From Pseudomonas sp. C2B4 (lineage in GTDB: Bacteria > Pseudomonadota > Gammaproteobacteria > Pseudomonadales > Pseudomonadaceae): a stretch of 34,676 bases of DNA. The stretch spans positions 1 through 34,676 of the forward strand of contig NZ_JABFMU010000063.1 of the NCBI RefSeq assembly GCF_013359695.1. Direction: 5' to 3'. Under the pieces are notes generated by a model that saw nothing but the letters and a program-made list of their open reading frames with translations, did not search any database and had not been told where the DNA came from. A program made the position numbers and the translations under genes. Shown here in pieces: positions 1 to 7,781 of this stretch; the first letter of the stretch is position 1, and the number at the start of each line of letters is the position of its first letter.

Positions 1-55
1 TGGGCGCCATCATAGCGCCCGATTGAAGTGTCCAAAATCATTAGGCCAGTTCAGC

Positions 56-142
56 TTGCTCGCGAAGAACGTCAACGATAACGCGTCCACTCTGAATGAA
101 CGCGGTGCCTTTGAGTTCATCGCGAGCGAACTCGCTCCTACG
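56..142. repeat. REPIN-like inverted repeat pair, GTAGGAGCGAG family
   Basis: Two REP-like arms (around 56-66 and 121-142) face each other. The right arm reads CGCGAGCGAACTCGCTCCTA. The spacer, with AACGTCAACGATAACGCGT near its left end, closely matches the spacer of the element at 32771-32872, so the two belong to the same family. It lies just downstream of fklB and may act as a 3' hairpin for that transcript. The left arm is less well preserved than the right. Confidence 0.65.
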
Positions 143-152
143 GGGTCAGGTA

Positions 153-770
153 TTACAGAACGTCGAGCAGCTCGACGTCGAACACCAGTACGCTGTGCGG
201 CGGGATGCTGCCAACGCCTTGAGCGCCGTAAGCCAGTTCGCTCGGCACGTACAGACGCCATTTGCTACCGGCATTCATCAGTTGCAGGGCCTCGGTCCAG
301 CCGGCGATAACGCCGCCAACCGGGAATTCCGCAGGCTGGCCGCGCTCGTAGGAGCTATCGAACACAGTGCCGTCGATCAGGGTGCCGTGGTAATGAGTAC
401 GCACGGTGTCTTCACGGGATGGCTTGGCGCCTTCACCGGCAGTCAGTACTTCGAACTGCAGGCCGGAAGCCAGGGTGGTGATGCCGTCACGCTTGGCGTT
501 TTCAGCCAGGAAGGCCAGGCCTTCGCCAGCGGCCGCTTCAGCCTTGGCTGCAGCTTCGGCTTGCATGATTTCGCGGATCACCTTGAAGCTGGCGGACATT
601 TCTTCCTGACCGACGCGGCTTGGCTGACCGGCGAATGCGTCGGTCAGACCTGCCAGGATCGCGTCCAGGCTGACACCCGGTGGCGGGTTGTCGCGCAGTT
701 GGTCGCCCAGCTGACGGCCAATACCGTAGCTGACGCGGGTTTCGTCGGTGGACAGATTTACTTCGGACAT
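153..770 (-). CDS. fklB: FKBP-type peptidyl-prolyl cis-trans isomerase (FklB/FKBP22-like)
   Basis: A 205-residue protein beginning MSEVNLSTDETRVSYGIGRQ. The N-terminal third is helical and resembles the dimerisation arm of FKBP22/FklB/Mip proteins. The C-terminal ~110 residues are a full FKBP domain, with landmarks GLQFEVL, HYHGTLIDGTVFDSS, GVIAGWTEAL, ELAYG and SIPPHSVLVFDVELL. It should catalyse proline isomerisation during protein folding. There is no clear signal peptide, so it is probably cytoplasmic. The reading frame is open for 25 more codons upstream, but the Met at 770 begins the family-like sequence and the upstream extension looks non-coding. A REPIN follows its stop codon. Confidence 0.93.
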   Translation of the reverse strand: MSEVNLSTDETRVSYGIGRQLGDQLRDNPPPGVSLDAILAGLTDAFAGQPSRVGQEEMSASFKVIREIMQAEAAAKAEAAAGEGLAFLAENAKRDGITTLASGLQFEVLTAGEGAKPSREDTVRTHYHGTLIDGTVFDSSYERGQPAEFPVGGVIAGWTEALQLMNAGSKWRLYVPSELAYGAQGVGSIPPHSVLVFDVELLDVL

Positions 771-891
771 GACACTGCTCCGCTGTGCGGACGGCCCGGG
801 AACTTGCCGTGCGTGCACAGCGCGTCCCGAGACGCCCGAAACCAAAAGGGTCAGCAGACTAGCACAGATGCCATCGTGTTGATCAGGGCCG

Positions 892-1200
892 TCAGCGCTG
901 CGGTGTGGAGCGCTGATCGATGGGCACCTTCAGATTTTCGTCAATGCCACCGAGCCCGCACATCTCGTCATGCACCAAGGTATGCACCAGGTTGAAATTC
1001 AACCTGGGAAAGGAGCGCAGTACATCACGGGCATGCTCCACCGAACGCAGGTGCATCATGTGTCCGTGTCCATCGTTCAAGGGATAGGCTGCGCCATGCA
1101 TCCGCGCCTCCAGCAGGTAGATTCCGCCTTCCAGCGAGATCAGATTCAACTCATCGACCTTCCCGGCGACGGCATAGGCATTCAGCTCTTGCAGGTTCAT
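892..1200 (-). CDS. Small conserved Pseudomonas protein, DUF6482-like
   Basis: A 102-residue soluble protein, MNLQELNAYAVAGKVDELNL onward, with a GGIYLLEARMHG strand and a histidine-rich stretch (DGHGHMMHLRSVEHARD). It has no signal peptide or membrane segment. GAGG lies about 7 nt before the ATG. The N-terminal pattern (a short helix, then a beta-rich part asking for a readout of amino-acid sequence) recalls the small proteins grouped as DUF6482 in Pseudomonas; that assignment is from memory. Function is unknown. It sits between fklB and a UPF0114 gene on the same strand, but the gaps (121 and 132 bp, the second containing a strong hairpin) suggest separate transcripts. Confidence 0.75.
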   Translation of the reverse strand: MNLQELNAYAVAGKVDELNLISLEGGIYLLEARMHGAAYPLNDGHGHMMHLRSVEHARDVLRSFPRLNFNLVHTLVHDEMCGLGGIDENLKVPIDQRSTPQR

Positions 1201-1280
1201 GAAGGCACCTCATGCAATTGCGAGTCATTACCTCTACAGGGATATGCCTCGACGAATCAAAGCACAAGCCATAAACGCCA

Positions 1281-1310
1281 CCGCCCGTCTGTTTTACAAC
1301 AGACGGGCGG
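1281..1310. terminator. Perfect 13-bp hairpin, likely 3' end of the UPF0114 transcript
   Basis: CCGCCCGTCTGTT at 1281-1293 pairs perfectly with AACAGACGGGCGG at 1298-1310 across a TTAC loop. It lies immediately downstream of the UPF0114 gene (minus strand) and upstream of the DUF6482-like gene. Neither side has a convincing T-tract, so it may be a transcript-stabilising hairpin rather than a strict intrinsic terminator. Confidence 0.55.
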
Positions 1311-1332
1311 CGGGCCTAGCGATAAACCGCAA

Positions 1333-1821
1333 TCAGTGCTTGGTCAGCTTATCCAGGTACCCCATGGCAAACGCCGAGACCACAAAGGTCATGTGAATGA
1401 TCACGTACCACATCAAATGCTCGGGATCGACGTTCTTGGCATCCATGAAAATGCGCAGCAAGTGGATGGAAGAAATCGCCACGATGGAAGCGGCGACTTT
1501 CATCTTCAGGGAAGACGAGTCCATGGTGCCCAGCCAGTTGAGCTTTTCCTTGTTGTCGTCGATGTCCAGTTGGGAAACGAAGTTTTCGTAACCGGAAATC
1601 ATCACCATCACCAGCAAACCGCCCACCAGCGCCATGTCAATCAACGACAGCAGGACCAGGATCAGGTCCGACTCAAGCATCGAAAACACGTTGGGAAAAA
1701 CGTGCAGGACTTCCTGGAAGAACTTCAGTGCCAAGGCCAGCAACCCCAGGGACAAGCCGAAGTAGATCGGTGCCAGCAGCCAGCGGGAGGCGTACATTGC
1801 GTTTTCGATAAAGCGTTCCAT
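1333..1821 (-). CDS. UPF0114 / YqhA family inner-membrane protein
   Basis: A 162-residue integral membrane protein. Residues about 10-35 (LLAPIYFGLSLGLLALAL), 52-80 (LILVLLSLIDMALVGGLLVMVMISGYENF) and 105-160 are hydrophobic, giving three to four transmembrane helices. The start MERFIENAMYASRWLLAPIY and the motif SGYENFVS are hallmarks of the YqhA/TIGR00645 family. The length matches the family (about 160-170). The molecular function of the family is not established. A GAGA ribosome-binding site precedes the ATG. It is divergent from the lipoprotein gene at 1980. Confidence 0.92.
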   Translation of the reverse strand: MERFIENAMYASRWLLAPIYFGLSLGLLALALKFFQEVLHVFPNVFSMLESDLILVLLSLIDMALVGGLLVMVMISGYENFVSQLDIDDNKEKLNWLGTMDSSSLKMKVAASIVAISSIHLLRIFMDAKNVDPEHLMWYVIIHMTFVVSAFAMGYLDKLTKH

Positions 1822-1979
1822 TGAATCTCACACGTGGTTTGAAAATGGCCGCGAGTATAACAGTCGCCTGTTACACCCAGAAACCGTCGGTAATCCGCCG
1901 CCTACGCGTGTATGTCAAAGTTTTTCTGCTAGTGTCCAAACCATTGACGGTTCAGTGATATCGGACAGGAAGACTGGAA

Positions 1980-3809
1980 ATGGATGTGCGTTTGCCTTTG
2001 ACCAGCGCCGGCATCTGCCTGGTTTTGCTGATGAGCGCCTGCTCGCCAAGCGATGAGAAGCGCGAGGTCAGCCTTGAGGAGAAGACGACGCAGTTCGAAA
2101 AATCACTGGATGCCATTGCCGACCCGAAACTCAAGGATGCCGTGGCCGAACTCGGTGGCTCGCTGTTACTGCTCGAACGGGCACAACTCAAGCTCGACAG
2201 CAAACCGGTGGTGACCGAATACGGGGAGGACGCCCTCGCTGTCCTCAAGCATTACCCCACACCGCAGGCATTGGTCGACACCTACATCAACGGTCTGTTC
2301 GTGCTGCATAAAGAATCCAGCTCCGACTACCTGACCGACCTGCAGCCGGTTTTTCCTTTCAACTTCAGCATCCCGGCCGCCTTTCTTTTTCCACATGGCC
2401 TGGAATGGCAGTCCGTCACCCTGAGCAACAAACGCGTCATCGCCTTCCAGCCGGAATGGTCGGAAACCGATCCCGGGATACAGTTGAGTCCATCGAGCTC
2501 CAACCTGACCAATCCCGATGACCTGACGGTGACCTACCCGTTCATCGAAGGTCTCGATGTCGACATCAAGAACCAGCCGCAACCGGTCAGCCTGCAAGGC
2601 AAGGTGGAAGTCATTGCCCCGCGCCGGCTCTACAGCTTCGAACTGACGAAAAAGGACGTTGGCCGGACTCGCACCGATGACAATCTCAGCGTCACCCTGC
2701 TGAAGCTGGGCCCTAACTACGCGGAAATCGAGTTCAACAACAGTGCACCACAAGCTCCGGAGATCGGGGAGACACCGCTGAACCCGTTGATCGTCCAGGC
2801 CAGGGACACCACTGGGCAATTTCTCTCTCGATCTGGCTCGATCAACGAAACCGCCGCGCAAATTTCCTTCTACCAGCGACAGTTAGCGAAGATGCAGCAA
2901 CAGAAAACCTGGAGCGACGCGTTCGAAAAACAGCTGGATGAAGAACAGCGCACCTTCGAGACACAACAAACCCACCGTTACTCGAAGGTGTACTTCAACG
3001 GCCCTGTCGACACCCTTGAAGTCAGTCTGCTGGACTTTTCAACTGTCACGGTGACCCGTAAAGACCTGAACCTGCCGGTCCGTCGCTTTGACCGCCACAC
3101 CACGCAGAAGACCATCCAGCCGCTGAACCTGCCGGTGCTGGTGTATGACGACCAGGCGCCGATTTGGCTCAAGGGTGCGACGCTGACCGAAGAGCAATTA
3201 AAAAAAGGGGTCACCATCAGCCAATCGGTGGACGACCCGAGCGCTGCGCGAATCGAGTTCAACCACCTCAGAAGCTTCAATGATGAGCTGCTCGGAACCT
3301 CTTTCAACCCTGGCGAAAGCCCGGTCAGCTTCTTCACCGAGGACCGCAATGGCAAACGGGATGAACCGATTGAACTGCCACCGCAGGCGTATCAGGTTGA
3401 CCCCCTGCGCGGCACCATCACTTACGATTTGAACCTGTTTCCGGAAACGCCCGCGTACGTGGTGGGTTCCATGCCACTGTTTCTGGCCACGGTGGAAAAA
3501 CAGAGCATCGACGCCCGCCAACTGCCCAAAGGCCTGGAACTCAAGGGCAATGCGCTGGTGGTGGACCAGAAAGTGTTTCCCGAACAGGACTGGCGGTTCT
3601 ACGCCAAGGACGACAGCGGCAATTACCTCAAGGAAATTCTTGCGGTCAACCATGACGCGAGCACGGAAGGCCCGACGCTATTTGCCGTGCATTATTTCTA
3701 TGGGCAACCCACGCGACTGGAAACCTATCGTCGAACTGACCTCGCCACCGTGCAATACGGTTACGAGGTCAAACTCGACAAGGCTGACATGACCAAACTG
3801 GATCAATAA
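1980..3809 (+). CDS. Large predicted lipoprotein of unknown function
   Basis: A 609-residue protein with a lipoprotein signal peptide: a short positively charged start, a hydrophobic core (ICLVLLMSAC) and the lipobox M-S-A-C with Cys21 as the lipidation site. The residue after Cys is Ser, so outer-membrane sorting is expected. The next ~60 residues are charged and probably helical (EEKTTQFEKSLDAIADPKLK). The rest looks rich in beta strand, with repeated short segments such as VSLLDFSTVTVTRKDLNLPV and FNHLRSFNDELL. I recognise no catalytic motif. AGGA lies 9 nt before the ATG. It converges with the gene at 3816; their stops are only 6 bp apart. Function unknown. Confidence 0.87.
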   Translation: MDVRLPLTSAGICLVLLMSACSPSDEKREVSLEEKTTQFEKSLDAIADPKLKDAVAELGGSLLLLERAQLKLDSKPVVTEYGEDALAVLKHYPTPQALVDTYINGLFVLHKESSSDYLTDLQPVFPFNFSIPAAFLFPHGLEWQSVTLSNKRVIAFQPEWSETDPGIQLSPSSSNLTNPDDLTVTYPFIEGLDVDIKNQPQPVSLQGKVEVIAPRRLYSFELTKKDVGRTRTDDNLSVTLLKLGPNYAEIEFNNSAPQAPEIGETPLNPLIVQARDTTGQFLSRSGSINETAAQISFYQRQLAKMQQQKTWSDAFEKQLDEEQRTFETQQTHRYSKVYFNGPVDTLEVSLLDFSTVTVTRKDLNLPVRRFDRHTTQKTIQPLNLPVLVYDDQAPIWLKGATLTEEQLKKGVTISQSVDDPSAARIEFNHLRSFNDELLGTSFNPGESPVSFFTEDRNGKRDEPIELPPQAYQVDPLRGTITYDLNLFPETPAYVVGSMPLFLATVEKQSIDARQLPKGLELKGNALVVDQKVFPEQDWRFYAKDDSGNYLKEILAVNHDASTEGPTLFAVHYFYGQPTRLETYRRTDLATVQYGYEVKLDKADMTKLDQ

Positions 3810-3815
3810 CGCGGC

Positions 3816-4157
3816 TCAATGTTCAGGCCGGAAATCGAATCCACCGACGCTACGGCAGCGGCCGCCATTGATTTCCCTCAGCTGGGCTTGCAGATGCAGG
3901 CACCAGATTTGTGGATCATCGGCCAGTTCATAGCCGTGCAGCGTCAGGCTTTCAACGATGGTATCGAGTATCGATTCAGCCGCGAATGGGCCAGGAAACG
4001 GGCCTTGGGCCTTGATGGCCGAAGGTTGTTCGCCAGCCATTCCGGCTGCGAACAGCAGAGTCCACATGCCCGTATCACCAGCCAAAGGCTTGATGGAACA
4101 TTCGATACGGGTCACGAGACCCAGGCATTGACGGGTGAGGCAGAGGTTGCGCGACAT
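3816..4157 (-). CDS. Conserved small Pseudomonas protein of unknown function
   Basis: A 113-residue soluble protein starting MSRNLCLTRQCLGLVTRIEC. It contains five cysteines and a tryptophan-containing WTLLFAAGMAGEQP stretch; the middle part (ILDTIVESLTLHGYELAD) looks like an amphipathic helix. The sequence seems familiar from other Pseudomonas genomes as a hypothetical protein. An open frame of similar length runs antisense (3819-4175), but the minus frame has the better start: GAGG lies about 9 nt before its ATG. It converges with the lipoprotein gene. No function can be given. Confidence 0.68.
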   Translation of the reverse strand: MSRNLCLTRQCLGLVTRIECSIKPLAGDTGMWTLLFAAGMAGEQPSAIKAQGPFPGPFAAESILDTIVESLTLHGYELADDPQIWCLHLQAQLREINGGRCRSVGGFDFRPEH

Positions 4158-4358
4158 GGCGGCGACCCTCGGTAGATCCGGTATTCAGCCTTCACGGGAA
4201 GGCTGTCTCGATCCAGTGAGTACTGTCCATATCCCTGAGCTGATAATAGAAGAAAAGTCTGACAGGTACGTCAGGCGAAACCAGAAGGCGCCGAATGGTC
4301 ATTGTGTGAAGTTTGACGTCAGAGTAGTGGCACTTTCAGGCTCAAACCGGATAAAAAA

Positions 4359-4447
4359 TGTGGGAGCGAGTCTGCTCGCGAAGGCGTCATGTCAGTCAAT
4401 ACAGCAGTGACTGTCAGACCGCTTTCGCGAGCAGGCTCGCTCCCACA
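4359..4447. repeat. REPIN, TGTGGGAGCGAG family, in the 4158-4473 gap
   Basis: Left arm TGTGGGAGCGAGTCTGCTCG at 4359-4378 and right arm ending CAGGCTCGCTCCCACA at 4447 form an inverted pair about 90 bp across. Each arm is itself partly palindromic (GAGC...GCTC). It lies at the 3' end of the Lon-like protease gene. The rest of the 315-bp gap (4158-4358) shows no gene or terminator that I can support. Confidence 0.85.
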
Positions 4448-4473
4448 GTGGATCGGAGCAACCGCTAGTCAGA

Positions 4474-6912
4474 TCAAGCCGGCTTGGCCTCCACCAGCGC
4501 CTCGACCGCCATCTCTTTCTCCGCCTCTTTCAAGTCGTCCTCGCTGATCATTTCGGCGATGACCCGCAAACGCTCCACCACCCGCGCATTGACGCTGCCT
4601 TCAGGAAACTCGCCATTTTCATCCGGTTCACCCGCCGGTTCGCCAACCAGCAGGCTCAGCGCTTCGTCGGCCTGGCGTACGGCGTAGACATGGAACTGCC
4701 CCGCCCGCACCGCGGCCAGCACTTTCTCGTCGAGCATCAACGTGGCCACGTTGGCGTGCGGGATGATCGCGCCCTGCTCGCCGGTCAGTCCGCGGGCTTC
4801 GCAGAGACGGAAGAAACCTTCGATCTTCTCGTTGACCCCACCCACCGCCTGGACTTCACCAAACTGGTTGATCGATCCGGTGATCGCAAAGCACTGCTTG
4901 AGCGGGGTTTTCGACAGGGCCGAAATCAAGGTGCACGCCTCGCCCAGGGACGCACTGTCACCATCCACGTAACCGTAGGACTGCTCCAGGGCGATGCTCG
5001 CCGAAATCGCCAACGGGAATTCCTGGGCGTAACGGCTGCCCAGATACCCGGTGAGAATCATCACCCCCTTGGAGTGGATCGGCTGTCCGAGGTTGACCTC
5101 GCGCTCGATGTCGACGATGCCGCTGCCGCCCGGGTACACCGTGGCGGAAATCCGCGCCGGCACACCGAAGGCCGAATCGCCGACTTCCAGCACCGTCAAG
5201 CCGTTGCACTTGCCGACGGCGGCGCCATCGGTATCGATCAGGATGATTCCCGCCAGCATGTCATCCAGAATCCGCGCCGATACGCGCCCTGTGCGGGTCG
5301 CCTTGGCCTTGAGCGCCCGCTCGATGTGACCGGCGTCGGTCATTTCATCAGAGGCCAGGTGGCGAATGAAATCCGCCTCGCTGACCAGCTGGAACAGATC
5401 ACCGATACGCGCCGACAGTCGCCCCTGATGCTCGGCCAGACGCGCGCTGTAGGTGGCCAGGCGCGCCACCGCATCGGCGGTCAACGGCGCCATGCCCTCC
5501 TCGGAGGTACGGGTTTTGAGCAACTGGGCAAATTGCTCCAGGCTTTCGTCGACCATCGGGATGTCTTCATCGAAATCCACCAGGACACGGAACATTTCCT
5601 GGAAGTCCGGATCGAGGTCCTGCAACGTGTAATAGAGCTGACGGGCGCCGATGATGACCACTTTGACCTGCAACGGAATGTGCTGCGGCGTCAGGGTGAC
5701 GGTGGCAAAACGGCCCATCTCACCAAGCGGCGATTCCATCTTCAGCTTGCGCGATTGCAGGGCACGCTTCAGTGCATCCCATACGAACGGCTCGCTGAGC
5801 ATTTTTTCCGCTTCAAGGATCAGGAAACCGCCGTTGGCCCGGTGCAGCGCACCCGGTCGCAGCTGTCGATAGGTCGTGTACAGCGCGCCCTGATCCGTGC
5901 TGTATTCGATACGCCCGAAGAGGTTTTCATAGGTTGGGTGCGGCTCGAACACCACGGGCGCACCGCCGCTGGCCGAATGACCGACCACCAGGCTCGGGGC
6001 GTATTGCTCTTCCAGCAGCTTGCGCGCGACCGCATCGGTCTTGCTGTCATCCACCAGTTGCTCGACCACGGTTTTGAGCAGGTACACCTGCATGGCTTGC
6101 AGGTAACCGCAGACCGCCGCGTTCTCGGCATATTTCTCCGACAACGGCGACAGCAATGGCTGCAAGGCCAGGGTGATGGTTTCTTCGTTGAGATGACGCA
6201 GCTGATTGCTCGACTCGCGCTTCCATTGCGGCAAGCTGGCGAGTTCTTCGTTCAACCGCTCTTCGAGGGCGGAGATGTCCTCATGGAAACGCTCGCGCTC
6301 GGCTTCCGGCAATTGGGCGAATTCCGCCTCGTCCAGCGCCTTGCCTTCGAGCATCGGGGTGAACGCGATGTTGCTGGCGTCGCGATAGAGCGCAACGTCC
6401 TTCTCCAGTGCCAGACGCTCGATCACGTCCAGTGCCTTGTCGTAGCGCTGATTGAACGCACGATCAATGGCGCTTTTTTTCTGCTGGTAGGACGGGTGTT
6501 CGAACACCGCAGGAAAGGTCGCCAGCAGGTTGTCGATCAAACCGTTGATGTCGCCGATGAAATTACCGGCAGTACCCGACGGCAATTCCAGTGCGCGCGG
6601 CTCGCGCGGCTCATCGAAATTATTGACGTAGACCCAGTCCGCCGGGGTCTGCAGGCGCTTGCCTTCGGCCTTCAGGTAGCGTTTTACGAACGAAAACCGG
6701 CCGGTGCCGGGTTCGCCCATGACGAATACGTTGTAACCGGGGCGTGGCATGGCCACACCGAACTGCAAGGCTTCGACCGCACGTTCCTGGCCAAGCACAC
6801 CGCGGAAGGGCTCCAGATCATTGGTGGTAGAGAAGCTGAACTGTTCAGCGGAAAACGGACGGGTCAGCGCTTCAGGCGCTAGACGCAAGCTGGCAGCAAC
6901 AGGATCAGGCAT
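4474..6912 (-). CDS. Lon-family ATP-dependent protease (AsrA/LonB-like)
   Basis: An 812-residue protein with an AAA-type ATPase region (about residues 25-560) and a C-terminal Lon (S16) proteolytic domain (about 570-780). The catalytic dyad is visible: Ser653 in GDSASLG and Lys696 in GGVNEKIEG, 43 residues apart as in classical Lon. The Walker A-like loop reads GEPGTGRFS at 66-74, with Arg in place of the canonical Lys. It lacks the N-terminal Lon substrate domain and instead has a long central helical insertion (about 150-270), as in the YcbZ/LonB-type enzymes. It resembles P. aeruginosa PA0779 (AsrA), linked to the aminoglycoside-induced stress response; that link is from memory. AAGGAAG precedes the ATG. 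Divergent from the DUF3015 gene. Confidence 0.92.
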   Translation of the reverse strand: MPDPVAASLRLAPEALTRPFSAEQFSFSTTNDLEPFRGVLGQERAVEALQFGVAMPRPGYNVFVMGEPGTGRFSFVKRYLKAEGKRLQTPADWVYVNNFDEPREPRALELPSGTAGNFIGDINGLIDNLLATFPAVFEHPSYQQKKSAIDRAFNQRYDKALDVIERLALEKDVALYRDASNIAFTPMLEGKALDEAEFAQLPEAERERFHEDISALEERLNEELASLPQWKRESSNQLRHLNEETITLALQPLLSPLSEKYAENAAVCGYLQAMQVYLLKTVVEQLVDDSKTDAVARKLLEEQYAPSLVVGHSASGGAPVVFEPHPTYENLFGRIEYSTDQGALYTTYRQLRPGALHRANGGFLILEAEKMLSEPFVWDALKRALQSRKLKMESPLGEMGRFATVTLTPQHIPLQVKVVIIGARQLYYTLQDLDPDFQEMFRVLVDFDEDIPMVDESLEQFAQLLKTRTSEEGMAPLTADAVARLATYSARLAEHQGRLSARIGDLFQLVSEADFIRHLASDEMTDAGHIERALKAKATRTGRVSARILDDMLAGIILIDTDGAAVGKCNGLTVLEVGDSAFGVPARISATVYPGGSGIVDIEREVNLGQPIHSKGVMILTGYLGSRYAQEFPLAISASIALEQSYGYVDGDSASLGEACTLISALSKTPLKQCFAITGSINQFGEVQAVGGVNEKIEGFFRLCEARGLTGEQGAIIPHANVATLMLDEKVLAAVRAGQFHVYAVRQADEALSLLVGEPAGEPDENGEFPEGSVNARVVERLRVIAEMISEDDLKEAEKEMAVEALVEAKPA

Positions 6913-7199
6913 CGGGCTTCCTTACATCAGGCGGGGCAGATAGCGGCATTCTGGCGCTGCCCATGCCTGACTGGCAAGGAGCGCCTCAGACCAAAGCATA
7001 GACAAGTCGAAACCCCGGCGCAGAGCGGCGCAAAATCGCTGTTTTCCGTGAATGTTTTGCAAAAAATAACGGAACCCCGTGATCGTGCCTAAACTCCAAA
7101 CTGCGCGGCTGGACTAATAACCGGCCCAACTGGCGCCGTCGGGTATTAAGCCGGGCCAGATCCCTTGTCCATTGGTATGCACATAAAGAGAACAAAGCT

Positions 7200-7688
7200 A
7201 TGAAACGGATTCTTCTCGGTACTCTCTTCACCGCTGTATCCATCAACGCCATGGCACAGGCGCCAGGCGGTCCGGATTGCGGTTGGGGCAACATGCTGTT
7301 CGAAGGTCAGCGTGGTACTCCGGCTCACTTCCTGGCATCCACCACCAACGGCACTTCCGGTAACGCAACCTTCGGTATGACTTCCGGCACCAACGGTTGC
7401 TCCACCAACGCGTCGCTGACCTATGGCGGCAAATCCTGGTTTGCCATGAATGGCATGATGAACGAGCTGTCCGAAGACATGGCTAAAGGCCAGGGCGAAG
7501 CCTTGACCACTTATGCCGTGGTACTGGGCGTGGCGCCGGAAGACCGTGCGCATTTCGCCGCCGTCACTCACGAGCACTTCCAGCAGATCTTCAGCAAGGC
7601 TGACGTAACCGCCGAAGATGTGCATGCCAACACCCTGGCCGTTCTGAAGAATGATCCTCGTCTGGCCAAGTACGCCACTCAAGCATAA
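7200..7688 (+). CDS. DUF3015 family exported protein
   Basis: A 162-residue protein with a Sec signal peptide, MKRILLGTLFTAVSINAMA, and likely cleavage before QAPG. The mature part has paired cysteines (PDCGWGNM and TNGCSTN), a glycine/threonine-rich stretch between them and a helical C-terminus. This layout matches DUF3015 proteins, which are common in Pseudomonas and of unknown function. It is predicted periplasmic. The ribosome-binding site is a weak AAAGAGAA. It is followed by a terminator and then by the DUF4105 gene, so it is probably transcribed alone. Confidence 0.9.
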   Translation: MKRILLGTLFTAVSINAMAQAPGGPDCGWGNMLFEGQRGTPAHFLASTTNGTSGNATFGMTSGTNGCSTNASLTYGGKSWFAMNGMMNELSEDMAKGQGEALTTYAVVLGVAPEDRAHFAAVTHEHFQQIFSKADVTAEDVHANTLAVLKNDPRLAKYATQA

Positions 7689-7697
7689 GCTCGACCC

Positions 7698-7732
7698 GCC
7701 CGTTGCTCTTCGAGGAGCGGGCTTTATTTTTT
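7698..7732 (+). terminator. Rho-independent terminator after the DUF3015 gene
   Basis: Arms GCCC (7698-7701) plus GCTC (7705-7708) pair with GAGC (7715-7718) plus GGGC (7719-7722), with a 3-nt bulge, followed by a T-rich tail TTTATTTTTT. Confidence 0.75.
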
Positions 7733-7781
7733 GGACCTGCCCCTCTTTGGGTCTTTTTTCTCAAGTAATAAGTTGCCACTT

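Noticed and set aside
3819..4175. Plus-strand open frame of 118 codons antisense to the small gene at 3816-4157.
   Set aside because: The minus frame has the better ribosome-binding site and a sequence that looks familiar from other Pseudomonas; the plus frame is composition-driven.
4690..6882. A 730-codon plus-strand open frame opposite the Lon-like protease.
   Set aside because: It is rich in His, Arg and Gln in the way typical of antisense shadows of high-GC genes, and the protease frame carries all the motifs.
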